From NCBI GenBank assembly GCA_021731025.1, contig JAKFYD010000012.1:1-47367 (forward strand): 47,367 nt of DNA, in the 5' to 3' direction. Of the stretch, positions 1-8,012 are shown piece after piece. Every line of letters starts with the position of its first letter. Within the stretch, counting starts at the first letter, position 1. The position numbers and the translations under genes are program-made. The notes beneath the pieces are model-generated. The model saw nothing but the letters and a program-made list of their open reading frames with translations. It had not been told where the DNA came from and searched no databases. This stretch comes from Pseudobdellovibrionaceae bacterium. Lineage in GTDB: Bacteria > Bdellovibrionota > Bdellovibrionia > Bdellovibrionales > Bdellovibrionaceae.

Positions 1-580
1 GCTTTGGGTTTTACTCAAAAAACTCACTGAACAAAATCCCGTTGACACAGCTCAAACAATCGAGGAAGTTGCTTGAAAAATATCGCCACTCATTCGATCA
101 ATTTCAACTGATCGAGGGACAAGCCCTGAACGTGGAGTTCCACGTTACAATCAATTTCGTCGTGGGATTGGACTTAAGCCGATCAGTACTTATAAAGATT
201 TTTTCCCAGCGCATACACCTTTAAATGCGAGACAGAAACAACTTATTGAAAAGTTTGAGCGAATCTATGGAAAAGATAAAAATGGTAAAGATAATGTAGA
301 AATGATCGATCTTCTTGTTGGGACTTTAGGTGAAGAAGTTCGTCCTGATAGTTTTGGTTTTGGAGAAACACTTTTCCAAATTTTTATTTTGATGGCCTCG
401 AGAAGACTTATGGCTGATAAGTTTTATACGACACATTACAAGCCCGAGTATTACACAAGAACTGGGCTTGATTGGATTGATGCAAAAGGAACTTTAGCGA
501 GTGTCATCACTCGGCATATGCCAGAGCTAGCACCAAAGGTTAAAGGACTTCAAAGTGCTTTTAATCCTTGGCATCAGTAA
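1..580 (+). pseudogene. Haem peroxidase (animal-type), 3' end, reading frame broken
   Basis: The C-terminal part of an animal-type haem peroxidase (An_peroxidase family) is read in one frame from about position 77 to the TAA at 578-580. Recognisable family signatures are ERGVPRYNQFRR, then LLVGTLGEEVRPDSFGFGET and the closing AFNPWH. The same frame is interrupted by TGA at 74-76, just before the conserved block. There is no ATG, GTG or TTG between that stop and the conserved block, so the 92-residue piece starting at ATG 302 cannot be a whole protein. The catalytic distal-histidine region would lie upstream of the window. A frameshift in the A5 run at 76-80 is one explanation, because the +1 frame is open upstream of it. 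A true pseudogene or an assembly error are both possible. Family assignment is confident from conserved motifs; the broken state is seen directly. Confidence 0.65.
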
Positions 581-604
581 ATAAAAAAGGGAAGGTTTCA
601 GGCT

Positions 605-1372
605 ATGGAAATAACGTGGCTTGGAACTGCTGGTTTTATCATCAAGAGCAAAGAAGGGGAGATTGCCTTTGATCCTTTCCTCTCACGGGGAAATGGTCAG
701 GCCTCTCCTTTTTCAGTTAAATCCTTTGAAAATTCTCAAGCTGTATTTGTAGGCCATGGTCACTTTGATCATGTCTATGATATCCCGCAGATTGCATCAG
801 GAACGGAAGTTAAAATTTATGCTCCTGGTTTGACCGGGCAAATACTTAAGCTGCGCGGAGTTCCTTCTTCGAGATTAGTTGAAGCATCGAATAAAGAAAT
901 TCTTTTTAAGCCTTTCAAGATGAGGGCTTTCCACAGTGCTCATACACGTTTCGATATGCCACTGATTCTTTCAACTGCGAAACGCTGTGGTGTTCACGGA
1001 TGTGCGCATGCACTTAAGCTGGGAGTCAGTTACCCCAAAGGCTTAGTGCAAACTTATTATTTTGAAATGCAGGGGAAAAAGTTTCTTTTTGTCAGCTCTG
1101 CAGGTTGTACTGAAAAAGAATTAATGATGTACCAAAAACTGGAAGTCGATTATTTTTTAGCGCCCTTACAAGGTCATAGCCATATTCAAGAAATTGCGGC
1201 CAAACAAGTCTCGATTGTAAAACCTAAAGTGGTTATTCCCCATCATCACGATGATTTTTATCCACCGCTCAGTCAAAATATATCGGTGGATATTTTCCGA
1301 GAAAAATTAAAACAGATGTCGTTTGCCGGTGACGTCTTAGAAATACCTCTTTTTAAGAGCGCTCAAATTTAA
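605..1372 (+). CDS. MBL-fold metal-dependent hydrolase
   Basis: A 255-residue protein of the metallo-beta-lactamase fold (Lactamase_B_2/UlaG-like branch). It opens with the typical strand MEITWLGTAGFIIKS followed by DPFLSRG. The metal-binding HxHxDH motif is seen as HGHFDH (H51, H53, D55, H56), with a later H at GHSH and the C-terminal HHHDDF. No signal peptide is visible, so it is probably cytoplasmic. The substrate cannot be deduced; relatives hydrolyse lactones, phosphodiesters or N-acyl lipids. It follows the broken peroxidase by 24 bases on the same strand. Its stop overlaps the stop of the convergent DUF2269 gene within one TTAA. Confidence 0.85.
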   Translation: MEITWLGTAGFIIKSKEGEIAFDPFLSRGNGQASPFSVKSFENSQAVFVGHGHFDHVYDIPQIASGTEVKIYAPGLTGQILKLRGVPSSRLVEASNKEILFKPFKMRAFHSAHTRFDMPLILSTAKRCGVHGCAHALKLGVSYPKGLVQTYYFEMQGKKFLFVSSAGCTEKELMMYQKLEVDYFLAPLQGHSHIQEIAAKQVSIVKPKVVIPHHHDDFYPPLSQNISVDIFREKLKQMSFAGDVLEIPLFKSAQI

Positions 1373-1905
1373 ACTTCACGTCTTCGCAGGGGTTCATATT
1401 TTCTCCAAAAGAAGGCGACGGGGAGAGAAAAAACCGCTGTGAAAAAGATAAGTGCAAAAAGAGACGGCCCTAAAGTTGGTTTTACAACCATCAGAAATAA
1501 AATTCCGACGATTAAGCCCGTACGCAGCTGAAGCGAAAGCCATAATTTGCTCCATGTTGGGCCCACGTCTCGCGTTGAGTTTGCACGGACTAAGACTTTC
1601 TGTGCACTGCGAGTGAGGGTTGCTCCAATAATTGCGACAGCAATCAGGGCAACTACAGATAACCAAACCCATTCTGACTGGGGCCAAGCCACAACGGCTA
1701 AATAAATCCCCGTCAAAAGCGAGATGATCACTGAGGGCGCACCAATTTGTGTCGGCAGTTTATAAATATCTCGCCAAACTGCAAATTGATCTGGACCATT
1801 TGTTCGTAACAATTTTCTCATCATCAGCCCCTCGAACATAATCGCGACAATGATACCCACCGATCCTACCACGTGAACAAAATTCATTATCGAATAGAAC
1901 GTCAT
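1369..1905 (-). CDS. DUF2269-like integral membrane protein
   Basis: A predicted inner-membrane protein of about 178 residues with four hydrophobic segments. The first segment begins with NFVHVVGSVGIIVAIMFEG, close to the DUF2269 family pattern in which a His and a Glu lie in helix 1. The start is set at 1905 (MTFYSIMNF). The first in-frame ATG at 1917 reads ATGGAGGTATTTATG, and its GGAGG is an ideal ribosome-binding site for the ATG at 1905. Function is unknown. It is convergent with the MBL hydrolase, sharing a 4-base overlap. Confidence 0.75.
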   Translation of the reverse strand: MTFYSIMNFVHVVGSVGIIVAIMFEGLMMRKLLRTNGPDQFAVWRDIYKLPTQIGAPSVIISLLTGIYLAVVAWPQSEWVWLSVVALIAVAIIGATLTRSAQKVLVRANSTRDVGPTWSKLWLSLQLRTGLIVGILFLMVVKPTLGPSLFALIFFTAVFSLPVAFFWRKYEPLRRREV

Positions 1906-2133
1906 AAATACCTCCATGTTTTCGAGAGTAAAGCTCTCTGTTAACAGTGAGTTTCATTGCAAAATCTATGGCAGACAAAAGATGTGTGTAACAAAATAAT
2001 ATAAAAACAAACTGGAGTTTAGTTGAGCTCCCGGGAGCGCGGCGATAGAAAAATTTGTTTCTTAACGCAGTATTGACGGAATCCTTAAATTTTAATTTAA
2101 TGTGAAACATAATTTCTTAAATGAGGAGAAGTT

Positions 2134-2991
2134 CTGAAAATAAATATTCCAGATCTTATTAAATTCTCTGAACAAAATCCATGGCAGTTGGCCCATCCGA
2201 AATCTCTTATTGAACGATTTTTAACAGAATTCATTTCCAGCGAAGATCTTATTTTTGATTCGCTCGACGAAAACGGCAGGGCAGGCGTAGCGGTATTGTT
2301 AGATAAAGTTAATAATCCCGCCAATGACGCTTGTTTAGAAATTATAGGCTTAAGATCCGATGTGAATCAAGCGGAGCTGATTTCAAATTTCATTTCACTA
2401 TCTTTAGCAAGAACACCAACAGCTAAAAATGGCGTTCAGTTGGCTTTGCCCCAGGGATTTCCTTTAGACAGCTTGAGTAACTCTCAGCAACTGGATCATT
2501 ATTATGACGTATATAATATGGAGAGATCAGAATTAGCTTCAGTCAAGGAAGAGACCTTTCCACAAGTTGTTGCGGCACAATCGAGTGATTCACAAAGTAT
2601 ATATCAGGTACTTTGCCGGTCTTTTGAAAAAAATCCCGATACAAGCATTCCTGATTTTAAGTCTTGGACCCGAGGGTTTTTAGGGTCCCCAAGATCTCAT
2701 TTTTTCGCCTGGCGGGAAGGAAATCAAATCATTGGATTCACAAATCTGATCCAAGACGAAGATACCAATGCAGTTGAGATCCGGACTATAGGTGTTTTGC
2801 CCGATTTCCAAGGCAGAGGTATCGGTCACAAATTACTTAAATTTTCCCTAAGGAAGTCGCATGAGCTCGGGTGTACTCGTTGTCACTTAAGTGTTGCACT
2901 GACAAATCAAAAAGCTCTAAAACTTTATCAAAGTGTTGGGTTTAAAGTTGTGGAAAAATCCAGTTGTTATCGAGTAGCGCTCAGGAAATAA
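2134..2991 (+). CDS. GNAT-family N-acetyltransferase, probable CTG start
   Basis: The C-terminal half is a clear GNAT acetyltransferase domain. It has the acetyl-CoA loop V-P-D-F-Q-G-R-G-I-G followed by KLLKFSLRKSHELGC and the LYQSVGFKVVE end. The N-terminal half resembles a degenerate second GNAT-like domain. No ATG is available in frame near the front. TTG at 2188 would work, but the open frame runs back to 2125 and a strong GAGGAG site at 2123-2128 sits 5 bases before CTG 2134. That start adds KINIPDLIKFSEQNPWQ, which looks like real protein. I therefore place the start at CTG 2134; the conservative alternative is TTG 2188. The substrate is unknown. The next gene begins two bases after the stop. 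Confidence 0.75.
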   Translation: MKINIPDLIKFSEQNPWQLAHPKSLIERFLTEFISSEDLIFDSLDENGRAGVAVLLDKVNNPANDACLEIIGLRSDVNQAELISNFISLSLARTPTAKNGVQLALPQGFPLDSLSNSQQLDHYYDVYNMERSELASVKEETFPQVVAAQSSDSQSIYQVLCRSFEKNPDTSIPDFKSWTRGFLGSPRSHFFAWREGNQIIGFTNLIQDEDTNAVEIRTIGVLPDFQGRGIGHKLLKFSLRKSHELGCTRCHLSVALTNQKALKLYQSVGFKVVEKSSCYRVALRK

Positions 2992-2993
2992 AA

Positions 2994-3365
2994 ATGCCCG
3001 TCGCACAAATTTCAGATTTCACAAAAAAAGTTATGCAAGAAATCCACAAAATCCCAGTAGGGAAAGTAGCCACTTATAAACAAATTGCTGAATTAGCAGG
3101 CAAGCCCCAAGGTTCGCGGGGAGTAGCTTGGGTTCTACATTCTTGTTCAACTCTCTACAAACTTCCCTGGCATCGTGTGCTGAGCTCTCAAGGAAAAATT
3201 TCCTTCGACCGAACTTCCCGTAATTTTCGAGAACAAAAGCGAAAGCTCGAAAAGGAAGGGATCACGATTGAACCCACTGGCGAATTAAATCTCAAAAAAT
3301 TTCAGTGGAAGAAACGAGCGACTAAAAGAAATCAGGCAAGTAAGCCCAGAATGTTTTCAAAATGA
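2994..3365 (+). CDS. Alkyltransferase-like protein (ATL), MGMT family
   Basis: A 123-residue protein of the O6-alkylguanine-DNA alkyltransferase DNA-binding fold. It carries the recognition-helix region GSRGVAWVLHSC and the active-site loop. The usual PCHR is replaced by PWHR (W59), the hallmark of alkyltransferase-like proteins. In this family such proteins cannot transfer the alkyl group. They bind and flag O6-alkylguanine lesions for nucleotide excision repair. The ATG at 2994 is preferred because it lies two bases after the acetyltransferase stop, indicating translational coupling. The C-terminal tail is rich in Lys and Arg. No N-terminal methyltransferase domain is present, as expected for ATLs. 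Confidence 0.9.
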   Translation: MPVAQISDFTKKVMQEIHKIPVGKVATYKQIAELAGKPQGSRGVAWVLHSCSTLYKLPWHRVLSSQGKISFDRTSRNFREQKRKLEKEGITIEPTGELNLKKFQWKKRATKRNQASKPRMFSK

Positions 3366-3394
3366 AGTTGATGAACGTATCTGGGCCCTCAAAT

Positions 3395-4348
3395 TTAAGC
3401 CTTCGCTAAATACTCTTCCAGCTTATCAAACGAACCTGTCCAACCTTGAGTCATACCTGCACGGCCTTTAATAAAGGTTTCAAGTTCCTCTGCCGTTGTT
3501 GATCCATGAATATCCCAGGTCACTGTCACACGAGTTTTATCGGGACCTTCTTCGGTCAACTCAACGGTGGTCAACATTGTTGCCGGCCAAGTGGGTGCCA
3601 TCGGATGACGACTCATATTTTCTTTTTCATCACAAAACTCTTGAGTGTAAGAAATCCTGTTAGGCTTCGAGATCTCGATGTATTTTGCTTTACCGTACAT
3701 TTTCATTCCACTGTCGTTGGACATAAAATAAAAAGAGCTACCACCGGGTTTAATATCAGCACGTATAAATTCCATATTGAATCCGGTAGGTGCTAACCAC
3801 TTCGAGAAGTGTTTTGGCTCAGTCCACATTTTAAACATCGTCTCAATTGGCGCATTGAAGCTTCGATTGATAACGAATTGTTCTTTGCCTGAAGACTCTT
3901 TGGATAAGTATTCGGCCAAGCGATCCCAAGTTGAATCTCCGCCGGCTTTCTTAATGAATTTTTTGGTTTCGGCGGCGGCCTCTGGCGTTGCTAAAGCCAT
4001 GGTCATTTCCATTTTTGTTTTACCTTTGGCCTCACTGAAATCAACGCTCACTCGAAATAAGGCAGGGCGGTCATCACTTGCGCCATGGTCATAAACCAAG
4101 CGAGAATATTTTTCGACTTCATAGTAAGTGGTTTTATTCGGATAGTCGACTCCATCAGGTCCATGCATGGTATAAACCCAAGTTCCACCGGGCTTTAAAT
4201 CTTTACTGTGAGTTGTCAGAGTAAAGCCGCGGGGACCCCACCACTTGGCAACTTGCTTGGGATCAGTCCATGCCTCCCAGACTGCTTTCACTGGAGCATC
4301 ATAGATTCGACTGATGTAAATCTCATTGGGTTTATTTTTTGCGGCCAT
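3395..4348 (-). CDS. Tandem AHSA1/SRPBCC-domain protein
   Basis: A 317-residue protein made of two consecutive AHSA1-type SRPBCC domains, residues about 8-152 and 154-315. Each begins with the same pattern: ISRIYDAPVKAVWEAWTDP in the first and INRSFNAPIETMFKMWTEP in the second. Each continues with a KWWGPRGF or KWLAPTGF motif. Such domains form a hydrophobic ligand cavity, and the ligand is unknown. The gene overlaps the 3' end of the upstream ArsR-type regulator by 17 bases. This pairing is very common for AHSA1 proteins and implies co-transcription under that repressor. The fusion of two domains in one chain suggests gene duplication. No signal peptide is seen. Confidence 0.9.
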   Translation of the reverse strand: MAAKNKPNEIYISRIYDAPVKAVWEAWTDPKQVAKWWGPRGFTLTTHSKDLKPGGTWVYTMHGPDGVDYPNKTTYYEVEKYSRLVYDHGASDDRPALFRVSVDFSEAKGKTKMEMTMALATPEAAAETKKFIKKAGGDSTWDRLAEYLSKESSGKEQFVINRSFNAPIETMFKMWTEPKHFSKWLAPTGFNMEFIRADIKPGGSSFYFMSNDSGMKMYGKAKYIEISKPNRISYTQEFCDEKENMSRHPMAPTWPATMLTTVELTEEGPDKTRVTVTWDIHGSTTAEELETFIKGRAGMTQGWTGSFDKLEEYLAKA

Positions 4349-4700
4349 GTTTTTTTCCCTTCGTTTTTTTATTTTTGTCAGTAATGGTTTTTAAATATTC
4401 TTCAAGGCGATCGAAACTTTCTTCCCAAAAAACCCGATATTGTTCCATCCAATGGGCCACATCTTTAAGACGATCCCCATTTATTTTACAGGGGCGCCAC
4501 TGAGCTTCTTTGGTTTTTGTAATTAAACCCGCCTTCTCAAGAACCTTCAGATGTTTCGTGACCGCAGGAAGACTCATGTCTTTCAGAAAAGGCTTAGCCA
4601 AGTCAGAAACATTCGCTTCCCCTTTGGAAAGGCGGGCCAGCATAGCCCGTCTTGTGGGATCTGCTAAGGCTGAAAATGTTTGGCTGAGATGGTCATTCAT
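4332..4700 (-). CDS. ArsR-family winged-helix transcriptional regulator
   Basis: A 122-residue regulator with a typical ArsR start, SQTFSALADPTRRAMLARL. The recognition helix region is SLPAVTKHLKVLEKAGLI, followed by the wing (TKTKEAQWRPCKI). It has no metal-binding CxC in the recognition helix. It therefore belongs to the subgroup that accompanies SRPBCC/AHSA1 genes rather than to the arsenic sensors. The C-terminal tail is Lys-rich. It is the first gene of a two-gene minus-strand operon with the tandem AHSA1 protein. A pair of direct repeats just upstream is a plausible autoregulatory operator. Confidence 0.92.
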   Translation of the reverse strand: MNDHLSQTFSALADPTRRAMLARLSKGEANVSDLAKPFLKDMSLPAVTKHLKVLEKAGLITKTKEAQWRPCKINGDRLKDVAHWMEQYRVFWEESFDRLEEYLKTITDKNKKTKGKKHGRKK

Positions 4701-4710
4701 AATTTACTCA

Positions 4711-4735
4711 TTGGTTAATTAACTACTTGGTTAAG
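4711..4735 (-). promoter_or_regulatory. Candidate operator: TTGGTTAA direct repeats upstream of the ArsR gene
   Basis: TTGGTTAA occurs twice on the plus strand, at 4711-4718 and 4727-4734, spaced 16 bases start to start. The first copy runs into a TTAATTAA palindrome. The repeats lie 11-35 bases upstream of the ArsR start codon, where a repressor could block transcription. The repeats are seen directly; the operator role is inferred from position. Confidence 0.45.
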
Positions 4736-4796
4736 TATCGGCTAGACACAAGAAAAAGTCAATAGTCGAAAAAGCATTAGTTATAAACATTTGAAT

Positions 4797-5636
4797 TCAC
4801 AGAGATTTTAGATCAATATTTTTCCATCCACCCGATGGTGATCCAGCAAAGCAGTAACGTTTTTTTTCGAAGAATACATTTTCCGGGTTCTTGTCATATC
4901 GACAGATTTCAATTCGTCCCTTATCTGTTGATTCAACTTCAATTAAATTAAAAGAGTTCGGGCTATTTTTTCGAATCCTCCAAGAGGTACAAGTCCCCGC
5001 TAGACTTAATATCATGGGGCGCGCGATAGAAGGATATCTATCGATGGACAACTCAGCGAAAGGGTCATGGATGTGCCCATTCATCACCAGATCCACTTTG
5101 TATTTATCGAAGAGCGAGATAACAGCATCGCGATTTTTGAGAAGATTTTTTTCATCGACCGATTTAGCGCAGTCCAATGGGTGATGAAAGGCGACAATTA
5201 AAACCTGGCACTGATTTCGAAGCTGACTTAATTTTTCTTCGGTCTCTTTTAAATTCAAACGGCCTTGTATTTGGTAAAAACGGAAGGTTGAATTGAAAGC
5301 AAGAACGCCCACGTTCTTTCCAAGAAATTTTTCTTCCATCGGACCCTTAAAAACCTTTTTGTAATTTCTAAGAGGCCAAAACAAACGGGCCGGCAAGTTG
5401 AAGAGTGGGACATCGTGATTCCCAGGAACTACAAGCACTGGAAGAGGATGAAGCTGATCAACAAATTTCTTAGCCGATCGAAACTGTGAGATACGCGCCC
5501 GTTGAGTAATATCACCAGTGAATACAACAAGGTCAGGGTTAAGTTCCTTCAAGGCCTTAAGGAGTGCTTCGCTGACTCCGGGATAAATTGTTCCAAAGTG
5601 AGAATCGGAAATATGAGCAATCCGGAGCCGGCTCAC
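4797..5636 (-). CDS. Calcineurin-like metallophosphoesterase
   Basis: A 279-residue cytoplasmic metallophosphoesterase. All core motifs are visible in order: the N-terminal D-x-H (AHISDSHFG), GDITQ, GNHD (VVPGNHDVP) and GHIH (MNGHIHD). These bind the di-metal centre. Members of this class hydrolyse cyclic nucleotides, nucleotides or phospholipid head groups, and the substrate is not evident here. Its ATG overlaps the stop of the upstream diacylglycerol-kinase-like gene by four bases (ATGA type), so both are probably translated from one mRNA. The partnership hints at phospholipid or lipid-phosphate metabolism, which is inference only. Confidence 0.9.
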   Translation of the reverse strand: MSRLRIAHISDSHFGTIYPGVSEALLKALKELNPDLVVFTGDITQRARISQFRSAKKFVDQLHPLPVLVVPGNHDVPLFNLPARLFWPLRNYKKVFKGPMEEKFLGKNVGVLAFNSTFRFYQIQGRLNLKETEEKLSQLRNQCQVLIVAFHHPLDCAKSVDEKNLLKNRDAVISLFDKYKVDLVMNGHIHDPFAELSIDRYPSIARPMILSLAGTCTSWRIRKNSPNSFNLIEVESTDKGRIEICRYDKNPENVFFEKKRYCFAGSPSGGWKNIDLKSL

Positions 5637-6559
5637 ACACTGACCTCGGGTGGTGGAACAACCAAATTCAGTCCTCCTGGTGAAGATTTAATTTCCAAAG
5701 GTGAAGTGACTTGGAAAATTTCGCCGTCCAGCGCGATTTCTTGTCGTGGACGACGAGTAAAAATTTTTACCGAATCAACGCAAAAGGAATCCACGTTAGA
5801 GTCATTTTCAATTGTCTTAAAAATTCCACGGAGAATGATTCGCAGAGCTTCAAGCTTTGTGATGGGTCTCATCAGAACAACTGCTAATAAATCCAGCTTC
5901 ATACAGCGCGCGACATTCATAGAAAGGTTTCTTAACTGAAGAGCATTATTGCCTATAAAAATCATTGGTGTTTTCAAAGATTTCATATCAGAGCCTGTGA
6001 CCAAGTCGACCTTTAAAAGATGATGGATACTTAAAAGACTAAGAATCGTCGAAAAAATAACAACAATACGGTTTCGCCCAAATTTTTTGGTGCGAGCCTC
6101 GCGGTCACGTATTGCTTTAGCATAAAGGCCTAAGCTGGCATTGATTAAAAAAACGAGCCCATTGACTTCGCCCAAACGCACGGGGCGGATTTGCCCAGTC
6201 AAGGCTAAACGAAATGCTTCCAAATGATCTTCGGGAATGCGGTGAGTACGAGCAAAAAAATTAAAAGTTCCACAAGGTACCGCCGCGAATTTTACGCCAG
6301 TCTTATAGGCAGCTTGAGCAACTCCTCGAATAGTGCCATCACCACCAGCAGCGATCACGACTCCGCCATCTTTCTGAGCATTTTCTACGGCGGCTTTGCT
6401 TTGGCGATCAAAATCGGCGCTTGATTTTATATCATAATGAATCAATTCGACTTTGAGTTCTTCGCAAATTTTTTGGGCTTCCTCTGCTAAGGTAGCGCCT
6501 TTGCCTTTTCCCGAGTTTGAATTAGCAATGAGATGGGCTCGTTGACTGGTTGCGATCAT
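5633..6559 (-). CDS. Diacylglycerol kinase catalytic-domain protein (YegS/BmrU-like)
   Basis: A 308-residue member of the DAGK-catalytic family. The N-terminal phosphate-binding stretch reads IANSNSGKGKG, and the nucleotide loop VVIAAGGDGTIRGVAQAAY contains the GGDGT signature. It is followed by FAAVPCGTFNFFARTHRIP. The C-terminal half carries the beta-rich domain ending QEIALDGEIFQ. The family phosphorylates diacylglycerol, sphingoid bases or phosphatidylglycerol using ATP. No transmembrane segment is obvious, so it likely acts at the membrane surface. It is the first gene of the operon with the metallophosphoesterase. Confidence 0.88.
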   Translation of the reverse strand: MIATSQRAHLIANSNSGKGKGATLAEEAQKICEELKVELIHYDIKSSADFDRQSKAAVENAQKDGGVVIAAGGDGTIRGVAQAAYKTGVKFAAVPCGTFNFFARTHRIPEDHLEAFRLALTGQIRPVRLGEVNGLVFLINASLGLYAKAIRDREARTKKFGRNRIVVIFSTILSLLSIHHLLKVDLVTGSDMKSLKTPMIFIGNNALQLRNLSMNVARCMKLDLLAVVLMRPITKLEALRIILRGIFKTIENDSNVDSFCVDSVKIFTRRPRQEIALDGEIFQVTSPLEIKSSPGGLNLVVPPPEVSV

Positions 6560-6715
6560 GGGGTGTTTTTACTATAGAACAAGGGGGATGCCAAACAGCA
6601 ATGTCTAAAAGTTTGTCTTTTAGCGCAACATTAGATTTGCAATTCATTTGCGATTCTTCAATAAACCCGTAAAAATAAATTCTAAGGATTGTTCTTATAT
6701 TAAGGAGATGAACAT

Positions 6716-7072
6716 ATGAAAATTTCACGTCGTCTAAGTGTCTTTGTTTCCATCACAATGTCTTTAATTATGTCGAATGTACCTTCTTTGGCGCTAGCTG
6801 AAGGAATGATTTCGACAACAGAAGTTGTTAGTCAGCTCAGTCGTGCTGAAGCTCAAAGCCAACTTCAAAATTTCATCAATCGCAGTGATGTGCGTGTCGA
6901 GTTGGCGAAGCAAGGTCTTTCCCAACAGGAAATCTCCTCGCGTTTAGCGAGCTTATCAACCGATGAAATGCGTCAGCTCTCAACTCAGGTTGAGCAAGCA
7001 CGTGCCGGTGGTGATATTCTTATTACCATTTTGGTTGTTGTCCTGATCATTTTTCTAATTAAGCGAATCTAA
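6716..7072 (+). CDS. PA2779-family exported protein
   Basis: A 118-residue exported protein with a signal peptide (about 1-29, ending PSLALAEG). The soluble middle is helical, with the ARL-type repeat pattern LSRAEAQSQLQNFI and SQQEISSRLASLS. A C-terminal transmembrane helix (ILITILVVVLIIFLIKRI) anchors it. This layout and sequence match the PA2779 family, whose function is unknown. A strong AAGGAG site precedes the ATG. The next gene starts two bases after its stop and encodes a PA2778-family peptidase. The two families are usual neighbours and probably act together at the envelope. Confidence 0.85.
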   Translation: MKISRRLSVFVSITMSLIMSNVPSLALAEGMISTTEVVSQLSRAEAQSQLQNFINRSDVRVELAKQGLSQQEISSRLASLSTDEMRQLSTQVEQARAGGDILITILVVVLIIFLIKRI

Positions 7073-7073
7073 T

Positions 7074-7901
7074 TTGAAACTTGTTTTTTTATTTTTCTGT
7101 TTGTCTGCTCTTGCAGGGTGCGCGACAACCGCGCACCAAACAGAAACACTGTTAAAATCCATTCCGTCAGATCTTAAAACTTCAGCCGAAATTTCTAATG
7201 TGCCCTTTGTCGACCAAGCCGTGGGGCATTGTGGGCCAGCGACCTTAACGATGGTGATGAATTGGAATAATAATCCCGTAAAAGTGGATGAATTGGCGGC
7301 TCAGGTTTATACACCCGGGATGAAGGGCAGTTTTCAAACCGATATGATTTCAGCAGTTCGCCGGCAGGGAATGATGGCGATCCAAATTCAAGGTCTGAAT
7401 TCCCTCTTAAAAGAAGTTGCATCAGGGCATCCCGTAGTCATTTTCGAAAACCTCGCACTGACTTGGGCTCCTCGCTATCACTATGCTGTGGTCTACGGCT
7501 ATGACCTTGAAAAAGAAATTGTGATCATGCACTCGGGTCCCGAAAAGGGAAAACGCTGGGACCTGCGAAAATTCGAGCGCTCATGGATGCTTGGCGATTA
7601 TTGGGGCCTTGTGGTTTTGCCGGCTGGTCAACTTTCAGCTTCAGGAACTGAACTGGCTCATGTGACGGCGGCGGCTGGACTCGAACAATTAGAAAAATTT
7701 GAAATTGCCGAAAAAGCTTATCTGTCGATTTTAAATCGTTGGCCCGAAAGTCTAGGTGCTCTTATCGGGATGGGAAATATTCTTTATAAACAAAAAAACT
7801 ACAAAAAATCGGTGCACTATCTTCGCCGCGCCGTTGCTGCTCATCCAGAATCTGATGCCGCAAAAAATAATTTATCGGTGGCGGAAAAAAAACTATTTTA
7901 A
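7074..7901 (+). CDS. PA2778-family C39-like cysteine peptidase lipoprotein with TPR
   Basis: A 275-residue lipoprotein with a lipobox LAGC (C16). A papain-like C39-type peptidase domain follows (about 40-180): Gln48 and Cys53 lie in VDQAVGHCGPATLTM and His136 in RYHYAVVYGYD, with the motif DQ-x5-C-G-P-A. Residues about 200-270 form tetratricopeptide-type repeats (AEKAYLSILNRWPESLGAL and GNILYKQKNYKKSVHYLRR). The start is TTG at 7074, two bases after the stop of the PA2779 gene. The substrate is unknown; C39 domains usually cut at Gly-Gly leaders, but no transporter fusion exists here. It is predicted to be periplasmic and membrane-tethered. Confidence 0.88.
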   Translation: MKLVFLFFCLSALAGCATTAHQTETLLKSIPSDLKTSAEISNVPFVDQAVGHCGPATLTMVMNWNNNPVKVDELAAQVYTPGMKGSFQTDMISAVRRQGMMAIQIQGLNSLLKEVASGHPVVIFENLALTWAPRYHYAVVYGYDLEKEIVIMHSGPEKGKRWDLRKFERSWMLGDYWGLVVLPAGQLSASGTELAHVTAAAGLEQLEKFEIAEKAYLSILNRWPESLGALIGMGNILYKQKNYKKSVHYLRRAVAAHPESDAAKNNLSVAEKKLF

Positions 7902-8012
7902 CTCTGGGCGAAAATTTGCGAGTTATTTTCTACGCGGAAAATTCTCCCACAAATTATTTTTTGGGACCAAAAGGCAACCTCTTCATTTTCTAAATTCAAA
8001 CTAAAAGCTATC

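Noticed and set aside
2964-2993. Longer start of the alkyltransferase-like gene
   Set aside because: These ten codons overlap the acetyltransferase end; the ATG at 2994 sits right after its stop and matches the family start.
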